Source: Pseudoxanthomonas daejeonensis
GTDB taxonomy: Bacteria; Pseudomonadota; Gammaproteobacteria; Xanthomonadales; Xanthomonadaceae
Direction: 5' to 3'
Length of the DNA stretch: 64,000 nucleotides
Assembly: GCF_010093205.1 (NCBI RefSeq)
Contig: NZ_PDWN01000003.1
Span: forward strand, 124,001 to 188,000
Shown here: piece after piece, positions 19,603 through 31,744 of the stretch
Layout: the number at the start of each line of letters is the position of its first letter
Numbering within the stretch: the first letter of the stretch is position 1
The notes under the pieces: model-generated
Told to the model about the DNA's origin: nothing
Database searches by the model: none
What the model saw: the letters and a program-made list of their open reading frames with translations, nothing else
Translations under genes and position numbers: made by a program

Positions 19603-20145
19603 ATGCAGCACCGGGACATCCGCGGCGATCTGCGCGACTACGGGCATCGCTGGCCGGACGAGGCCGCGGTCGTGGATGGCTTCCTCGCGCTGCTGGAAGA
19701 CCCGCAGGACCCCTTCGTCCGCGAGCGCCTGGCCGGCCACTTCACCGGATCGGCCTGGGTCGTCAGCCTGGACGGGCGCAGGACCCTGCTCACCCACCAC
19801 CGCAAGCTGGACCGCTGGCTGCAGCCGGGCGGGCATGCCGATGGCGACGTGGACCTGGCCCGGGTGGCCCTGCGCGAGGCGGAGGAGGAGACCGGCGTGC
19901 CGGGCCTGCATCTGGACGACGGAGCCATCTTCGACCTGGACCGGCACTGGATCCCGGAACGCGGCGCGGTCCCCGGTCACTGGCACTACGACGTGCGCTA
20001 CGTCGTCCGGGCCGGGCCCGACGAGCGCTTCGTGGTCAGCGAGGAGTCGCACGACCTGGCCTGGCGCGAGGTGGCGGCGCTGGGGAGCGATCCCGGCAGC
20101 GACGAGTCGATGCGGCGCATGGTCGCTAAATGGCTGTCCCGGTAG
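19603..20145 (+). CDS. Nudix hydrolase
   Basis: A 180-residue hydrolase for an unknown nucleoside-diphosphate derivative. The Nudix box runs from GGHADGDVDLARVALREA to EEETGV (about residues 76-99); the core REAEEETG is intact while the first conserved Glu position is Val, an exchange seen in some subfamilies. The start ATG 19603 is supported by a strong AAGGAAGG ribosome site (19591-19598). The stop TAG (20143-20145) is part of a GTAG-type palindrome described separately. Confidence 0.85.
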   Translation: MQHRDIRGDLRDYGHRWPDEAAVVDGFLALLEDPQDPFVRERLAGHFTGSAWVVSLDGRRTLLTHHRKLDRWLQPGGHADGDVDLARVALREAEEETGVPGLHLDDGAIFDLDRHWIPERGAVPGHWHYDVRYVVRAGPDERFVVSEESHDLAWREVAALGSDPGSDESMRRMVAKWLSR

Positions 20146-20160
20146 TGCCGCGCCGGCACG
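20142..20160. repeat. GTAG-type palindromic repeat (REP-like)
   Basis: GTAG is followed by a small palindrome (GTGCCG, loop, CGGCAC). This resembles the GTAG-headed REP elements of Stenotrophomonas and relatives. It contains the stop codon of the Nudix gene. A single short copy is weak evidence on its own. Confidence 0.35.
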
Positions 20161-20228
20161 GTTGATCCAAGCGGGGCAGGCCCGGCTCTAGAGGGCGGCG
20201 GGGTAGCCCGGCGTTGGCGTGCTTGCGC

Positions 20229-21470
20229 TCAGTACAGCACGCGCGTTCGCAGCGTCCCGGGGATGGCGGACAGTTCTTCGCGCAACGCCGCGCCCTGGGC
20301 CTCGTCGGCGGCCACGTCGATTACCACGTAGCCGACCTTCGGGTTGGTGCGCAGGAACTGGCCGTCGATGTTGAGCGCGTGGCGACTGAAGATCTCGTTG
20401 ATCTTCGACAGCACGCCCGGCACGTTGCGGTGGATGTGCAGGATGCGCAGGCTGTCCTCGTGCTCGGGCAGGGTGACTTCGGGGAAGTTCACCGCCGACA
20501 GGGTGCTGCCGTTGTCGCTGTAGCGGACCAGCTTGGCGGCGACTTCCACGCCGATGTTCTCCTGGGCCTCCAGTGTGCTGCCGCCGATGTGCGGGGTCAG
20601 GATCACGTTGTCCAGCCCGATCAGCGGCGAGACGAAGGCATCGGCATTGCCCTTGGGTTCGACCGGGAACACGTCGACCGCCGCGCCGCCGACATGCCCG
20701 GACGCCAGCGCCGCGGCCAGCGCGTCGATGTCGACCACGGTACCGCGCGAGGCATTGATGAGGTGTGCACCGCGCTTCATGGCCGCGATCTGGGCGGCGG
20801 CGAACATGTTCTTGGTCGCCGCGGTCTCCGGCACGTGCAGGGTGACCACGTCCGAACGCGACAGCAGGTCGTCCAGGCCGATCGCCGCGCGCGCATTGCC
20901 GAGCGAAAGCTTGGCCTCGATGTCGTGGAAGATCACCTGCATGCCCAGCGCCTCGGCCAGCACGCCGACCTGGGTGCCGATGTGGCCGTAACCGATGATC
21001 CCCAGGGTCTTGCCGCGCACTTCGTGGCTGCCGGCGGCCGACTTGGACCAGCCACCGCGGTGGCACTCGGCATTCTTCTGCGGGATGCCGCGCATCAGCA
21101 GGACCGCCTGCGCGACCACCAGCTCGGCCACGCTGCGGGTGTTGGAGTAGGGCGCGTTGAACACCGGGATGCCGGCCAGCTCGGCCGCGTCCAGGTCGAC
21201 CTGGTTGGTGCCGATGCAGAAGCAGCCCACCGCGATCAGGCGCTTGGCTTCGGCCAGTACGTCGGCACTGAGGTGGCTACGCGAACGGATGCCGACGATG
21301 TGGGCTTCGGCGATCCGTGCCTTGAGCTCGTCCTCCGGCAGCGACTTTTCGTGGAACTCGATCTGGCTGTAACCGGCGGCGCGGAAGGTCTCCACTGCGC
21401 TCTGGCTGACGCCCTCCAGCAGCAATACGCGGATGTCCTGCTTGGGATAGGAGGTCTTCTTGGGCGACAT
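20229..21470 (-). CDS. serA: D-3-phosphoglycerate dehydrogenase
   Basis: A 413-residue enzyme catalysing the first step of serine synthesis, 3-phosphoglycerate to 3-phosphohydroxypyruvate with NAD. It has a substrate domain, a Rossmann domain (LGIIGYGHIGTQVGVLAEALG), catalytic motifs NASRGTVVDIDAL and TPHIGGSTLEAQENIG, and a C-terminal ACT domain (about 335-413, HIHRNVPGVLSKINEIF), so it is the short E. coli-like form likely inhibited by serine. The N-terminus MSPKKTSYPKQDIRVLLLEGV matches the family; longer upstream frames were not used. It is divergent from a D-2-hydroxyglutarate dehydrogenase-like gene 257 bp away. Confidence 0.95.
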   Translation of the reverse strand: MSPKKTSYPKQDIRVLLLEGVSQSAVETFRAAGYSQIEFHEKSLPEDELKARIAEAHIVGIRSRSHLSADVLAEAKRLIAVGCFCIGTNQVDLDAAELAGIPVFNAPYSNTRSVAELVVAQAVLLMRGIPQKNAECHRGGWSKSAAGSHEVRGKTLGIIGYGHIGTQVGVLAEALGMQVIFHDIEAKLSLGNARAAIGLDDLLSRSDVVTLHVPETAATKNMFAAAQIAAMKRGAHLINASRGTVVDIDALAAALASGHVGGAAVDVFPVEPKGNADAFVSPLIGLDNVILTPHIGGSTLEAQENIGVEVAAKLVRYSDNGSTLSAVNFPEVTLPEHEDSLRILHIHRNVPGVLSKINEIFSRHALNIDGQFLRTNPKVGYVVIDVAADEAQGAALREELSAIPGTLRTRVLY

Positions 21471-21727
21471 GCGCGTCGGCTTCCGGCGATCGTGGCGGGA
21501 GCCGGGAACTATGCCAGATGCGGTGCCATTTTTCCGCAGTGCGTCATCGCGTTTTCGCTGGCCCTGCGGAACACCGTGTGCGGTGATCGACGTCAATCGC
21601 ACGCCCGCGAAGGTTGCCCCTGAAACCGGGCCCGGAGCGGGCTCCCGGTTGGGCGTCCGTGCTGGACGCACTGCGCCGTCGCTGGCACGCTTGCGCGCTC
21701 CCGCACGCACGATCCAAGCCGCTTCCC

Positions 21728-23116
21728 ATGACCGATTCCCGCCTGGCCGAACTGCAGCAGTCGCTGCCCGACCTGCGCCTGAAGACCGACGCCGCCGACC
21801 TCGAGCACTACGGCCGCGACTGGACCCGGCGCTGGACCCCGGCGCCGCTGGCGATCGCATTGCCGGCCACGGTCGAGGAAGTGCAGGCGGTGGTGCGCTG
21901 GGCCAACCGTCACCGGGTGGCGGTGGTGCCTTCGGGAGGCCGCACCGGCCTGTCCGGTGGCGCGGTCGCCGCGAACGGCGAACTGGTGCTCAGCCTCGAA
22001 CGGATGAACAAGGTGCTCGGCTTCGACGCCGTCGACCGCACTCTCACCGTGCAGGCCGGCATGGTGCTCGAGGCGGTGCACAACGCCGCGCGCGAACACG
22101 GGCTGGTCTATCCGGTGGATTTCGGCGCGCGCGGCTCGTGCTCGATCGGCGGCAACATCGCCACCAATGCGGGCGGCATACGGGTGATCCGCTATGGCAA
22201 CACGCGCGAGTGGATCGCCGGACTGACCGTGGTCACCGGCGAGGGCGAGGTGCTCGAGCTCAACCGCGCGCTGGTCAAGAATTCCAGCGGCTACGATTTC
22301 CGGCAGCTGCTGATCGGATCGGAAGGCACGCTGGGTATTGTCGTTGAGGCGATCCTGCGCCTGACCGACCCGCCGCCGCCGACCAACGTGATGCTGCTGG
22401 CGCTGCCCTCGTTCGAGGTGCTGATGCAGGTGTTCGCCGAGTTCCGTGGCCGCCTGCGCCTTGAAGCCTTTGAGTTCTTCACCGACCGCGCTTTGCGACA
22501 CGTGCTCGCGCATGGCGCGCAGAAGCCGCTGGAGGAGGAGTATCCGTTCTACGTCGTGACCGAGTTCGCCAGCGACGACGAGGCGACCGAGGCCGCGGCG
22601 ATGGCGGCGTTCGAGCATTGCATGGAGCGCGCCTGGGTCGCCGACGGCGTGATCAGCCAGAGCGATGCCCAGGCCCAGCAGCTGTGGCGGCTGCGCGAGG
22701 GCATCACCGAGGCGGTCGCGCGCTACAAGCCCTACAAGAACGATGTCTCGGTGCGCATCTCGGCGATGCCGGCGTTCCTCGCACAGACCCAGGCCCTGCT
22801 CGGCGAGGCCTACCCGCATTTCGACGTGGTCTGGTTCGGTCACATCGGCGATGGCAACCTGCACATCAACGTGCTCAAGCCCGAGGGGACCTCCGATGCC
22901 GATTTCCTGGAGCAGTGCGAGCAGGTGACCAAGCTGCTGGCGCAGGCGCTCAAGGCGCATGGCGGCAGCATCTCGGCCGAGCACGGGATCGGCCTGGTCA
23001 AGAAGCCCTACCTGGAAAGTACCCGCGGCACGGCCGAAATCGCGCTGATGCGCGGGGTCCGGCGCGTGTTCGATCCGAACGGGATCCTGAATCCCGGCAA
23101 GCTGTTCGACGCCTGA
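21728..23116 (+). CDS. FAD-linked dehydrogenase, D-2-hydroxyglutarate dehydrogenase type
   Basis: A 462-residue flavoprotein of the VAO/GlcD family. The N-terminal FAD-binding-4 domain has VVPSGGRTGLSGGAV (about 67-80), GGNIATNAGG and LLIGSEGTLGIV. The C-terminal FAD-oxidase domain has GHIGDGNLHINV (metal-binding histidines) and SAEHGIGLVKK. The family includes D-lactate and D-2-hydroxyglutarate dehydrogenases. Placement divergent from serA favours the latter: SerA can reduce 2-oxoglutarate to D-2-hydroxyglutarate to regenerate NAD, and a D-2-HG dehydrogenase recycles it, a coupling reported in Pseudomonas. The start is ATG 21728; the upstream frame has no family similarity. Confidence 0.82.
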   Translation: MTDSRLAELQQSLPDLRLKTDAADLEHYGRDWTRRWTPAPLAIALPATVEEVQAVVRWANRHRVAVVPSGGRTGLSGGAVAANGELVLSLERMNKVLGFDAVDRTLTVQAGMVLEAVHNAAREHGLVYPVDFGARGSCSIGGNIATNAGGIRVIRYGNTREWIAGLTVVTGEGEVLELNRALVKNSSGYDFRQLLIGSEGTLGIVVEAILRLTDPPPPTNVMLLALPSFEVLMQVFAEFRGRLRLEAFEFFTDRALRHVLAHGAQKPLEEEYPFYVVTEFASDDEATEAAAMAAFEHCMERAWVADGVISQSDAQAQQLWRLREGITEAVARYKPYKNDVSVRISAMPAFLAQTQALLGEAYPHFDVVWFGHIGDGNLHINVLKPEGTSDADFLEQCEQVTKLLAQALKAHGGSISAEHGIGLVKKPYLESTRGTAEIALMRGVRRVFDPNGILNPGKLFDA

Positions 23117-23201
23117 TCCGCGATGGAGTGCCGGCGCGGAAGGCGCCGTCCGGGTTAATCTTCGGGCTTCGCCGCAGAGCGGCCTCCACGACCGATTCCC
23201 G

Positions 23202-23528
23202 ATGAAATCCTTCGCCATTCCCGCTTCGCTGGTCCTGCTGTGCGCGCTCGCCCCGGTTGCCCTGGCGGGCAGCTTCGCCGGCACGTCGGCCGGCAGCTCG
23301 GCCGGTGCGTCTTCCGCCGGCAGCTCGGCATCCTCCAACAGCAGCTCCGGCGGCGACGACAAGCTGGTGCGCGAAGCGCGCGAGGACGCGGCCGGTTTCG
23401 TGGCCAGCGAAGGCCAGGTGCGCAGCGCACGCCTGGAAGCGGCGCTGCGGGTCATGCGCGAGCGCGATGCTTCCGCCCGCCAGGCCAGCGACCTGGAGCT
23501 GGCGCGCGCGATCCTCGCCCGCGAGTAA
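23202..23528 (+). CDS. Exported DUF2388-family small protein
   Basis: A 108-residue protein with a signal peptide (about 1-22), then a low-complexity stretch of Gly-Ser-Ala repeats (about 23-50), and a charged helical domain starting DDKLVREAREDAAGFVASEG and ending in RQASDLELARAILARE. This is the pattern of DUF2388 proteins of Pseudomonas and relatives, whose function is unknown. It is followed 40 bp later by a DUF4105 gene, a pairing I recall from Pseudomonas genomes. It probably acts in the periplasm. Confidence 0.72.
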   Translation: MKSFAIPASLVLLCALAPVALAGSFAGTSAGSSAGASSAGSSASSNSSSGGDDKLVREAREDAAGFVASEGQVRSARLEAALRVMRERDASARQASDLELARAILARE

Positions 23529-23568
23529 TCCGCGGGGCGCACGGATCCGCGCGGCTGCTGCTGCCCCC

Positions 23569-25389
23569 ATGAACCGCATCTTCCTCGCGTTCGCCGCCGC
23601 CCTCCTGTGGCTGGGGGGCGGCCATGCAACGGCGAACGCGCAGGCATTCACGATCGCCGACGAGATACCGCCGGCCGAGCGCGCGGCCACGCTGCAACTG
23701 CTCGGGCAGGGGCTGCGGATGTTGCCGCCTTCGTGGTCGATGGCGCTGGATCGGCCGATCGCCTTCACCTGGCGCGACGACCTGCCCGATGGCGTGCATG
23801 GTCGCGCCAGGCACTGGTCGATCGCGCTGGATCGTCGCCTCCTGGCCGCGTGGATGGCGCACAGGCCCGATACGGGCAACGACGATCCGGCCACGCGTGC
23901 CGCCCTGGCCGCACTGCTGCACGAACTGGCCCACCTGTACGACCGGACGCCCGCGGGTGGTCTTTCGCGCGATCCGCGCCTGCTCGACCTGGCCGGCTGG
24001 CAGGTCGCGGCGGTGATGCCGGGAAGGCGGGCGCGCAACGACTTCCGCGACCGAACACCTGATCCGTACGAAGCCACGTCGCCGAAGGAGTACGTGGCGG
24101 TCAATCTCGAGCACTACCTGCTCGATCCGGATTACGCATGCCGGCGGCCTGCGCTGGCCGCGCATTTCGACGCGCACTTCGGCACGCAACCGTCGTCGAC
24201 GGCGTCGTGCGCCGATGGGCTGCTGTTCGTCGGCGACGACCTGCGCTCGGCTGATCCGCAACGCCTGCTCGATCCGGGGCGGATCTTCGAGGTCGACTAC
24301 CTGCTGGCAGACGCCAACGAACGGCCGATGAGCCGCTGGGGCCACAGCATGCTGCGGCTGGTGGTCTGCGCGCCCGGCCGCCCCCGCGGACCGGACTGCC
24401 GCCTGGACCTGCAGCACCACCTGGTGCTCTCGTTCCGCGCGTTCGTCGGCGACGTGCAGATATCCAGCTGGCGCGGATTGACCGGTTCCTATCCCTCGCG
24501 GCTGTTCGCATTGCCGCTGGGCCAGGTCATCGACGAATACACGCGGGTGGAGCTGCGCGGATTGCGTTCGGTGCCGCTGGCGCTGTCGCGGCAGGAGATC
24601 GGTGCGCTCGCCGGGCGCGCCGCGCAGCTGCACTGGAATTACGACGGCCACTACTACTTCGTCAGCAACAACTGCGCGGTGGAAACCTGGAAGCTGCTGC
24701 ACGACGCGCTGCCGCGCCTGGCGGCGCTGCCTCTGTCGAGCATCCGCCCAAACGGCCTGCTGGCGCGCCTGCGCGAAGCGGGCGTCACCGCCGAGGCAGG
24801 CATCCCGACCGACGCCGCCGGCCAGGTCCGCCTGGGTTACTACTTCGAACCCGCCAGTGCGCACTACCAGGCGATGTATGCGGTCGCGCGCGACGAGCTC
24901 GGCTTGCAGGCGGTCGACGCGGGCGACTGGTTGGCACTGCCGCCGCAGGCGCGCGCGCCGGCATTGCGCCGGGCGGGGCTGAAGAGCGCCGCGGCGCTGC
25001 TGGTGCTGGAATCGGCGGCCCTGCGCCAGCAGGAAGCGCTGGCGCGCGACGAGCTCAAGCGCCGCTGGCTGGGCGATGCGCGATCGGTGGATGCCGCAGG
25101 CGATATCGCCGCGCCATTGCGGGAGTTTCTGCGCCTGGGGAGTGCCTTCAGCAGGCCTGCGTCGTGGCTGCAGGGCGTGCCGGGCTACGGGTTGCCGCAA
25201 GCCGATGAGCGGGAAGTCCTGGGCGGACGCATCCGCGCCGATGCGGCCTCGCGCGTGGAGCAGGTCGAGGCGCTCGAGGCGGCCGTCCGGCAGCTGTTGC
25301 CGCCGGCGCAGCGTGAAGTGCTGGAGGACACGGGCGACAACGTGGTGCTGATCGGCGAGCGGTTGCGCGCGCTCGCCGCCGGATCGTAG
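23569..25389 (+). CDS. Exported DUF4105 (Lnb N-terminal-like) protein with HExxH motif
   Basis: A 606-residue exported protein (signal peptide about 1-25). Residues about 30-200 form a metallopeptidase-like region with HELAH at 118-122 and a downstream SPKEYVAVNLEHYLLD helix that could give a third zinc ligand. Residues about 230-420 are the DUF4105 core, with RWGHSMLRL (His259) and VSNNCAVETW (Cys369), the His and Cys expected to be catalytic in the Lnb-type papain-like fold that transfers acyl chains on lipoproteins. A helical C-terminal region (480-606) follows. Lipoprotein processing is only an inference; the protein has no membrane helices besides the signal. Start ATG 23569, 40 bp after the DUF2388 gene. 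Confidence 0.72.
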   Translation: MNRIFLAFAAALLWLGGGHATANAQAFTIADEIPPAERAATLQLLGQGLRMLPPSWSMALDRPIAFTWRDDLPDGVHGRARHWSIALDRRLLAAWMAHRPDTGNDDPATRAALAALLHELAHLYDRTPAGGLSRDPRLLDLAGWQVAAVMPGRRARNDFRDRTPDPYEATSPKEYVAVNLEHYLLDPDYACRRPALAAHFDAHFGTQPSSTASCADGLLFVGDDLRSADPQRLLDPGRIFEVDYLLADANERPMSRWGHSMLRLVVCAPGRPRGPDCRLDLQHHLVLSFRAFVGDVQISSWRGLTGSYPSRLFALPLGQVIDEYTRVELRGLRSVPLALSRQEIGALAGRAAQLHWNYDGHYYFVSNNCAVETWKLLHDALPRLAALPLSSIRPNGLLARLREAGVTAEAGIPTDAAGQVRLGYYFEPASAHYQAMYAVARDELGLQAVDAGDWLALPPQARAPALRRAGLKSAAALLVLESAALRQQEALARDELKRRWLGDARSVDAAGDIAAPLREFLRLGSAFSRPASWLQGVPGYGLPQADEREVLGGRIRADAASRVEQVEALEAAVRQLLPPAQREVLEDTGDNVVLIGERLRALAAGS

Positions 25390-25422
25390 GGCCGTCCCCA
25401 CGCACTGCTTATCCGTTCCGGC

Positions 25423-25449
25423 CCGGGAGCGTGGCGGGCCCGCTCCCGG
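25423..25449. terminator. Bidirectional hairpin between convergent genes
   Basis: An 8-bp perfect stem (CCGGGAGC and GCTCCCGG) with an 11-base GC-rich loop lies between the convergent DUF4105 and yeiP genes. It has no flanking U-tract, so the terminator role rests on its position. Confidence 0.4.
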
Positions 25450-25458
25450 TAGCTCGCG

Positions 25459-26025
25459 TCAGTCCGCGCGGCCGCCGAATTCGCCGGTCGTGGTGTTGAC
25501 CAGGATCCGCTCGCCGTTGGTGATGTACTCCGGGACCATGATCTCGATGCCGGTGCTGAGCTTGGCCGGCTTCGGGCGCTTGGTCGCGGTGCCGCCCTTG
25601 AGTTCCGGCGGGGTCTCGACCACTTCCAGGGTCACGTGCTGCGGCATCTGGATCGCCACCGGCTGCTCGTCGATGACCTGCACGTAGATCCCGGCCAGGC
25701 CGTCGGTGATGTAACCGGCAGCCTCGCCGATCACGTCCGGATCCAGGGTGTACGGGGTGTAGTCCTCGTCGTCCATGAACACGAACGCGTCGCCGTCCTT
25801 GTACGAGAACGTTGCCTGCCGGCGCAGCAGCTCGACTTCGACCAGGTTGTCGTCGGAATCGAAGCTGGCGTCGAGCTTGGCGCCGCCGGGCACGCTGTAC
25901 ATGATGAAGCGGAAGCGGACGTTGCCGCCGCGGCCCTGCGGCGAGCTGCGCTCGATGTCGCGGACCTGGTAGACGCCGTTGTTGTACTCGACGACGTTGC
26001 CCTTCTTGATCTCGTTGGCTTTCAT
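25459..26025 (-). CDS. yeiP: Elongation factor P-like protein YeiP
   Basis: A 188-residue, three-domain KOW/OB-fold protein related to EF-P. The match is to the YeiP branch: [41 protein letters not shown] and the C-terminal GRAD ending. The domain I tip reads SPQGRGGN, with no lysine at the site that EpmA modifies in true EF-P, as is usual for YeiP. It may help ribosomes at difficult peptide bonds, but its role is not settled. It stands alone, convergent with the DUF4105 gene. Confidence 0.9.
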   Translation of the reverse strand: MKANEIKKGNVVEYNNGVYQVRDIERSSPQGRGGNVRFRFIMYSVPGGAKLDASFDSDDNLVEVELLRRQATFSYKDGDAFVFMDDEDYTPYTLDPDVIGEAAGYITDGLAGIYVQVIDEQPVAIQMPQHVTLEVVETPPELKGGTATKRPKPAKLSTGIEIMVPEYITNGERILVNTTTGEFGGRAD

Positions 26026-26097
26026 GGATGGTTCTTCATTGGGATGCGGAGCCGCGCGTGCGCGGAGCGGGATGTTGCCGGCGGGCGGAACGCGCGC

Positions 26098-26868
26098 CTA
26101 TTTCGGCGCGAGCCGGGTGGCGCCGTCCAGGCGGATGGTTTCGCCGTTGAGGTAGCGCGTGCGCAGGATGAAGGCGACGGTGTCGGCGAACTCCTCCGGC
26201 CGGCCCAGCCGCGAGGGGAACGGGATGGTCGCGGCCAGCGAGTCCTGCACGGCCTGGGGCATGCCGTCGACCATCGGCGTCCAGAACACGCCCGGGGCCA
26301 CGGTCATCACCCGGATGCCGAAGCGCGCCAACTCGCGCGCCATCGGCAGGGTCATGCCGACCACGCCGCCCTTGGACGCCGAATAGGCGGCCTGGCCGAT
26401 CTGGCCCTCATAGGCGGCCACCGACGCGGTGTTGACGATCACGCCGCGCTCGCCGTCCTCGCCTGGTTCGTTGTGCTGGATCAGCGCCGCGGCGGCCTTG
26501 GCCACGTTGAAGCTGCCGACCAGGTTGACCATGACCGTGCGCGCGAAGCCATCCAGCGGCAGAGGACCTTCCTTGCCGAGCACGCGGCCCGAGCCGAGGA
26601 TGCCGGCGCAGTTCACCGCGGCGTTGAGGCCACCGAGGAAATCGCGCGCGGCATCGAGCGTGGCGGCCACGCCGGACTCGTCGGTGACGTCGGTGCGGAA
26701 ATAGCGGGCGTTGCCGGGGCCGAGCGTGGCGACCGCGTCGGCGCCCTTGTCGTCGTTGACATCGAGCAGGGCGACCTTGCCGCCATCGGCGACCAGGCGC
26801 TGGGCCACGGCGAAACCGAGGCCGGATACGCCCCCGGTGATGACGGCACGGACGGTATCGGGCTGCAT
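26098..26868 (-). CDS. Short-chain dehydrogenase, type II 3-hydroxyacyl-CoA dehydrogenase-like
   Basis: A 256-residue classical SDR. The NAD-binding motif is TGGVSGLGFAVA, NCAGI is the structural motif, and the catalytic set includes Ser in NTASVAAYEG and Tyr and Lys in YSASKGGVVG. The sequence resembles the human HSD17B10/short-chain 3-hydroxyacyl-CoA dehydrogenase group (VNLVGSFNVAKAAA, VMTVAPGVFWTPMV), suggesting fatty- or branched-chain acyl-CoA oxidation. The start is ATG 26868. It lies 72 bp after yeiP and is preceded by an epimerase gene. Confidence 0.82.
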   Translation of the reverse strand: MQPDTVRAVITGGVSGLGFAVAQRLVADGGKVALLDVNDDKGADAVATLGPGNARYFRTDVTDESGVAATLDAARDFLGGLNAAVNCAGILGSGRVLGKEGPLPLDGFARTVMVNLVGSFNVAKAAAALIQHNEPGEDGERGVIVNTASVAAYEGQIGQAAYSASKGGVVGMTLPMARELARFGIRVMTVAPGVFWTPMVDGMPQAVQDSLAATIPFPSRLGRPEEFADTVAFILRTRYLNGETIRLDGATRLAPK

Positions 26869-26953
26869 GCGCAGGTTCCGGGAAAAGGAGAGGCGCCTAT
26901 TGTAGGGGAGCCGGCGGCCGCGTCCGCAGCGCACCGGACTGGCAGGTCAAGGG

Positions 26954-27853
26954 TCAGTCGCGCGCGACCGGGTCCGCGTCCCGCCAGGGAAGGACCTCGG
27001 CCACGCCGGCATCGTGCTGGGCCAGGACTTCCTCGAAGCCGAACCGGGGCCGCCAGCCAAGGGTCGAGATCGCATGGCCCGGATCGTAGACCCGGTCGAT
27101 CGTGGCCGGCGGCGACCAGCCACGCCGTGCCAGCGCCGCGAGCAGGTCCGGCGCGCGCCGGGCGAGTACCGCCGGCGCATCGGCGAGCAGCGCGCCGGCG
27201 TCGCCGCGTCCGAACGGGGGCGCGCCGGAGACCACGAAGCAGGCGCTGGCCGGGCCCTGGTGGGCCAGCGCGGCCAGGTGCGCGGCGGCCACGTCGCGTG
27301 CGTCGATGCCGCGGTGCAGGCGGAACGCGGCCATGACCTGGACCGGCTCGGGGAAGCAGCGCGACATGCGCAGGACGCGCAGGACCGGGCCACCTTGCGC
27401 CGCTGCCTGAGCCAGCAGCCGTTCCGCTTCCAGCTTGGTGTGGTGGTAGACGGTCTGCGGCTGCGGTTCCAGCGTCTCGTCGACCCAGCCTGCGCGCCCC
27501 GGCGGCGTGGCGGCGCTGCCGTACAGCGCGGTGGTGCTGGTGAACACGATGCGACGCACTCCCGCGGCGGTCGCGGCATCGAGCAGGCGGCGCGTGCCCT
27601 CCACGTTGATGCGCCGGAAGGTCGCTTCGGATGCGTGCGGCACGTGCGGCGCGTGCAGCGCGGCGGTATGCACGATCGCGTCGGTGCCGGCGAGCGCACG
27701 GCCGAGCAGCGCCGGATCGGCGAAGTCGCCCACCAATCCGCTGGTCGACGACGGCGTGATGTCGATGCCGGCCACCTCGTGCCCGGCCGCGGCGAGCGCC
27801 ACGTAGATCGCTCGGCCGACGCGTCCGGCGCTACCGGTGACCAGGACCTTCAT
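26954..27853 (-). CDS. NAD-dependent epimerase/dehydratase family protein
   Basis: A 299-residue extended SDR. The N-terminal [16 protein letters not shown] is the GxxGxxG dinucleotide site, FTSTTALYG holds the catalytic Ser/Thr region and [10 protein letters not shown] gives Tyr-x-x-x-Lys. [10 protein letters not shown] and GDFADPALL are typical of sugar-nucleotide epimerase-like proteins. The substrate is unknown. It starts at ATG 27853, 60 bp after the metH C-half gene on the same strand, so it might be read through from the methionine operon. Confidence 0.8.
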   Translation of the reverse strand: MKVLVTGSAGRVGRAIYVALAAAGHEVAGIDITPSSTSGLVGDFADPALLGRALAGTDAIVHTAALHAPHVPHASEATFRRINVEGTRRLLDAATAAGVRRIVFTSTTALYGSAATPPGRAGWVDETLEPQPQTVYHHTKLEAERLLAQAAAQGGPVLRVLRMSRCFPEPVQVMAAFRLHRGIDARDVAAAHLAALAHQGPASACFVVSGAPPFGRGDAGALLADAPAVLARRAPDLLAALARRGWSPPATIDRVYDPGHAISTLGWRPRFGFEEVLAQHDAGVAEVLPWRDADPVARD

Positions 27854-27913
27854 CGCGCGGCGTCCTCGCCTGGAACCGCATGGCTGCGGGCGCAACGCAC
27901 CACGGGCATGGCG

Positions 27914-30604
<2,691 letters not shown>

Positions 30605-30639
30605 CGGTGGGCTTCGGGTTTCGGTTCGGGCGTGTGGGA

Positions 30640-31737
30640 TCAGGCCGCCAGCGCGCTGGCGCCGGCCGGGCGGCGCGGCGCCAGGCCGCGCACGGCCTCG
30701 GCGATCGCGCGGATGTGCTCGGGCGAGGTGCCGCAGCAGCCGCCGACGAGGTTGAGCAGGCCGGCCTGGGCGAATTCGCGCAGGACCTCCGCCATCTCTT
30801 CCGGTGTTTCGTCGTAGCCACCGAACGCGTTGGGCAGGCCGGCGTTGGGGTGGGCACTGACGTAGTACGGCGACACGTCGGACAGCGATTCCACGTGCGG
30901 TCGCAGGTCCTTGGCGCCGAGCGCGCAGTTCAGGCCGATCGACAGCGGTCGCGCATGGGCCAGCGAGGCATGGAAGGCTTCGGCGGTCTGTCCGGACAGG
31001 GTGCGCCCGGACGCATCGGTGATGGTGCCGGAGATCATCACCGGCAGCCGCGCGCCGCGCGCGTCGAACACTTCCTCGATCGCGTACAGCGCGGCCTTGG
31101 CGTTGAGCGTGTCGAAGATGGTCTCGACCATGATCGTGTCGCTGCCGCCGTCGATCAGGCCTTCGACGGCCTCGCGGTAGGTCGCGCGGAGCTCGTCGAA
31201 ACTGGTGTTGCGGAAGCCCGGATCGTTCACGTCCGGGCTGATCGAGGCCGTGCGGCTGGTCGGGCCGAGCACGCCGATGACGAACCGGGGTTGCTGCGGG
31301 GTGGCTGCTTCGATCGCATCGCACTGTTCGCGCGCGACCTGCGCGCCGGCCTTGTTGAGCTCGTACACCAGGTGCTCGAGGTGGTAGTCGGCCTGGCTGA
31401 CCGAGGTGGCGTTGAAGGTGTTGGTTTCGAGCAGGTCGGCACCGGCGTCCAGGTAGGCGCGATGGATGCCGGCGATGATTTCCGGCCGGCTCAGCAGGAG
31501 CAGGTCATTGTTGCCCTTGAGATCGTGGCCGCAATGCGGGCCATGGCCCTCGTGGTCGGGATGCTGCGCGTGGTCGTAGCCCTCGGCGAAGCGCGCGCCG
31601 CGGTAATCGGCCTCCTGCAGGTCGTGGCGCTGGATCATCGTGCCCATCGCGCCATCGATGACCAGGATCCGCTCGCGCAGGGCCTGCTCGAGCAGGGCAA
31701 CGCGGTGGGGGTGCAGCCAGGGCAGGGGTCGGCTCAT
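30640..31737 (-). CDS. Methionine synthase, homocysteine-binding half
   Basis: A 365-residue homocysteine S-methyltransferase barrel equal to the N-terminal module of MetH. Landmarks are [28 protein letters not shown], the first zinc cysteine in [11 protein letters not shown] and the pair Cys334-Cys335 in [11 protein letters not shown]. It supplies the zinc-activated homocysteine thiolate; methyl transfer needs the cobalamin half encoded next. It lies 7 bp after the ArsR-methyltransferase regulator and 35 bp before the other metH half, all on the minus strand, forming one operon. Confidence 0.92.
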   Translation of the reverse strand: MSRPLPWLHPHRVALLEQALRERILVIDGAMGTMIQRHDLQEADYRGARFAEGYDHAQHPDHEGHGPHCGHDLKGNNDLLLLSRPEIIAGIHRAYLDAGADLLETNTFNATSVSQADYHLEHLVYELNKAGAQVAREQCDAIEAATPQQPRFVIGVLGPTSRTASISPDVNDPGFRNTSFDELRATYREAVEGLIDGGSDTIMVETIFDTLNAKAALYAIEEVFDARGARLPVMISGTITDASGRTLSGQTAEAFHASLAHARPLSIGLNCALGAKDLRPHVESLSDVSPYYVSAHPNAGLPNAFGGYDETPEEMAEVLREFAQAGLLNLVGGCCGTSPEHIRAIAEAVRGLAPRRPAGASALAA

Positions 31738-31744
31738 GTCGTAC

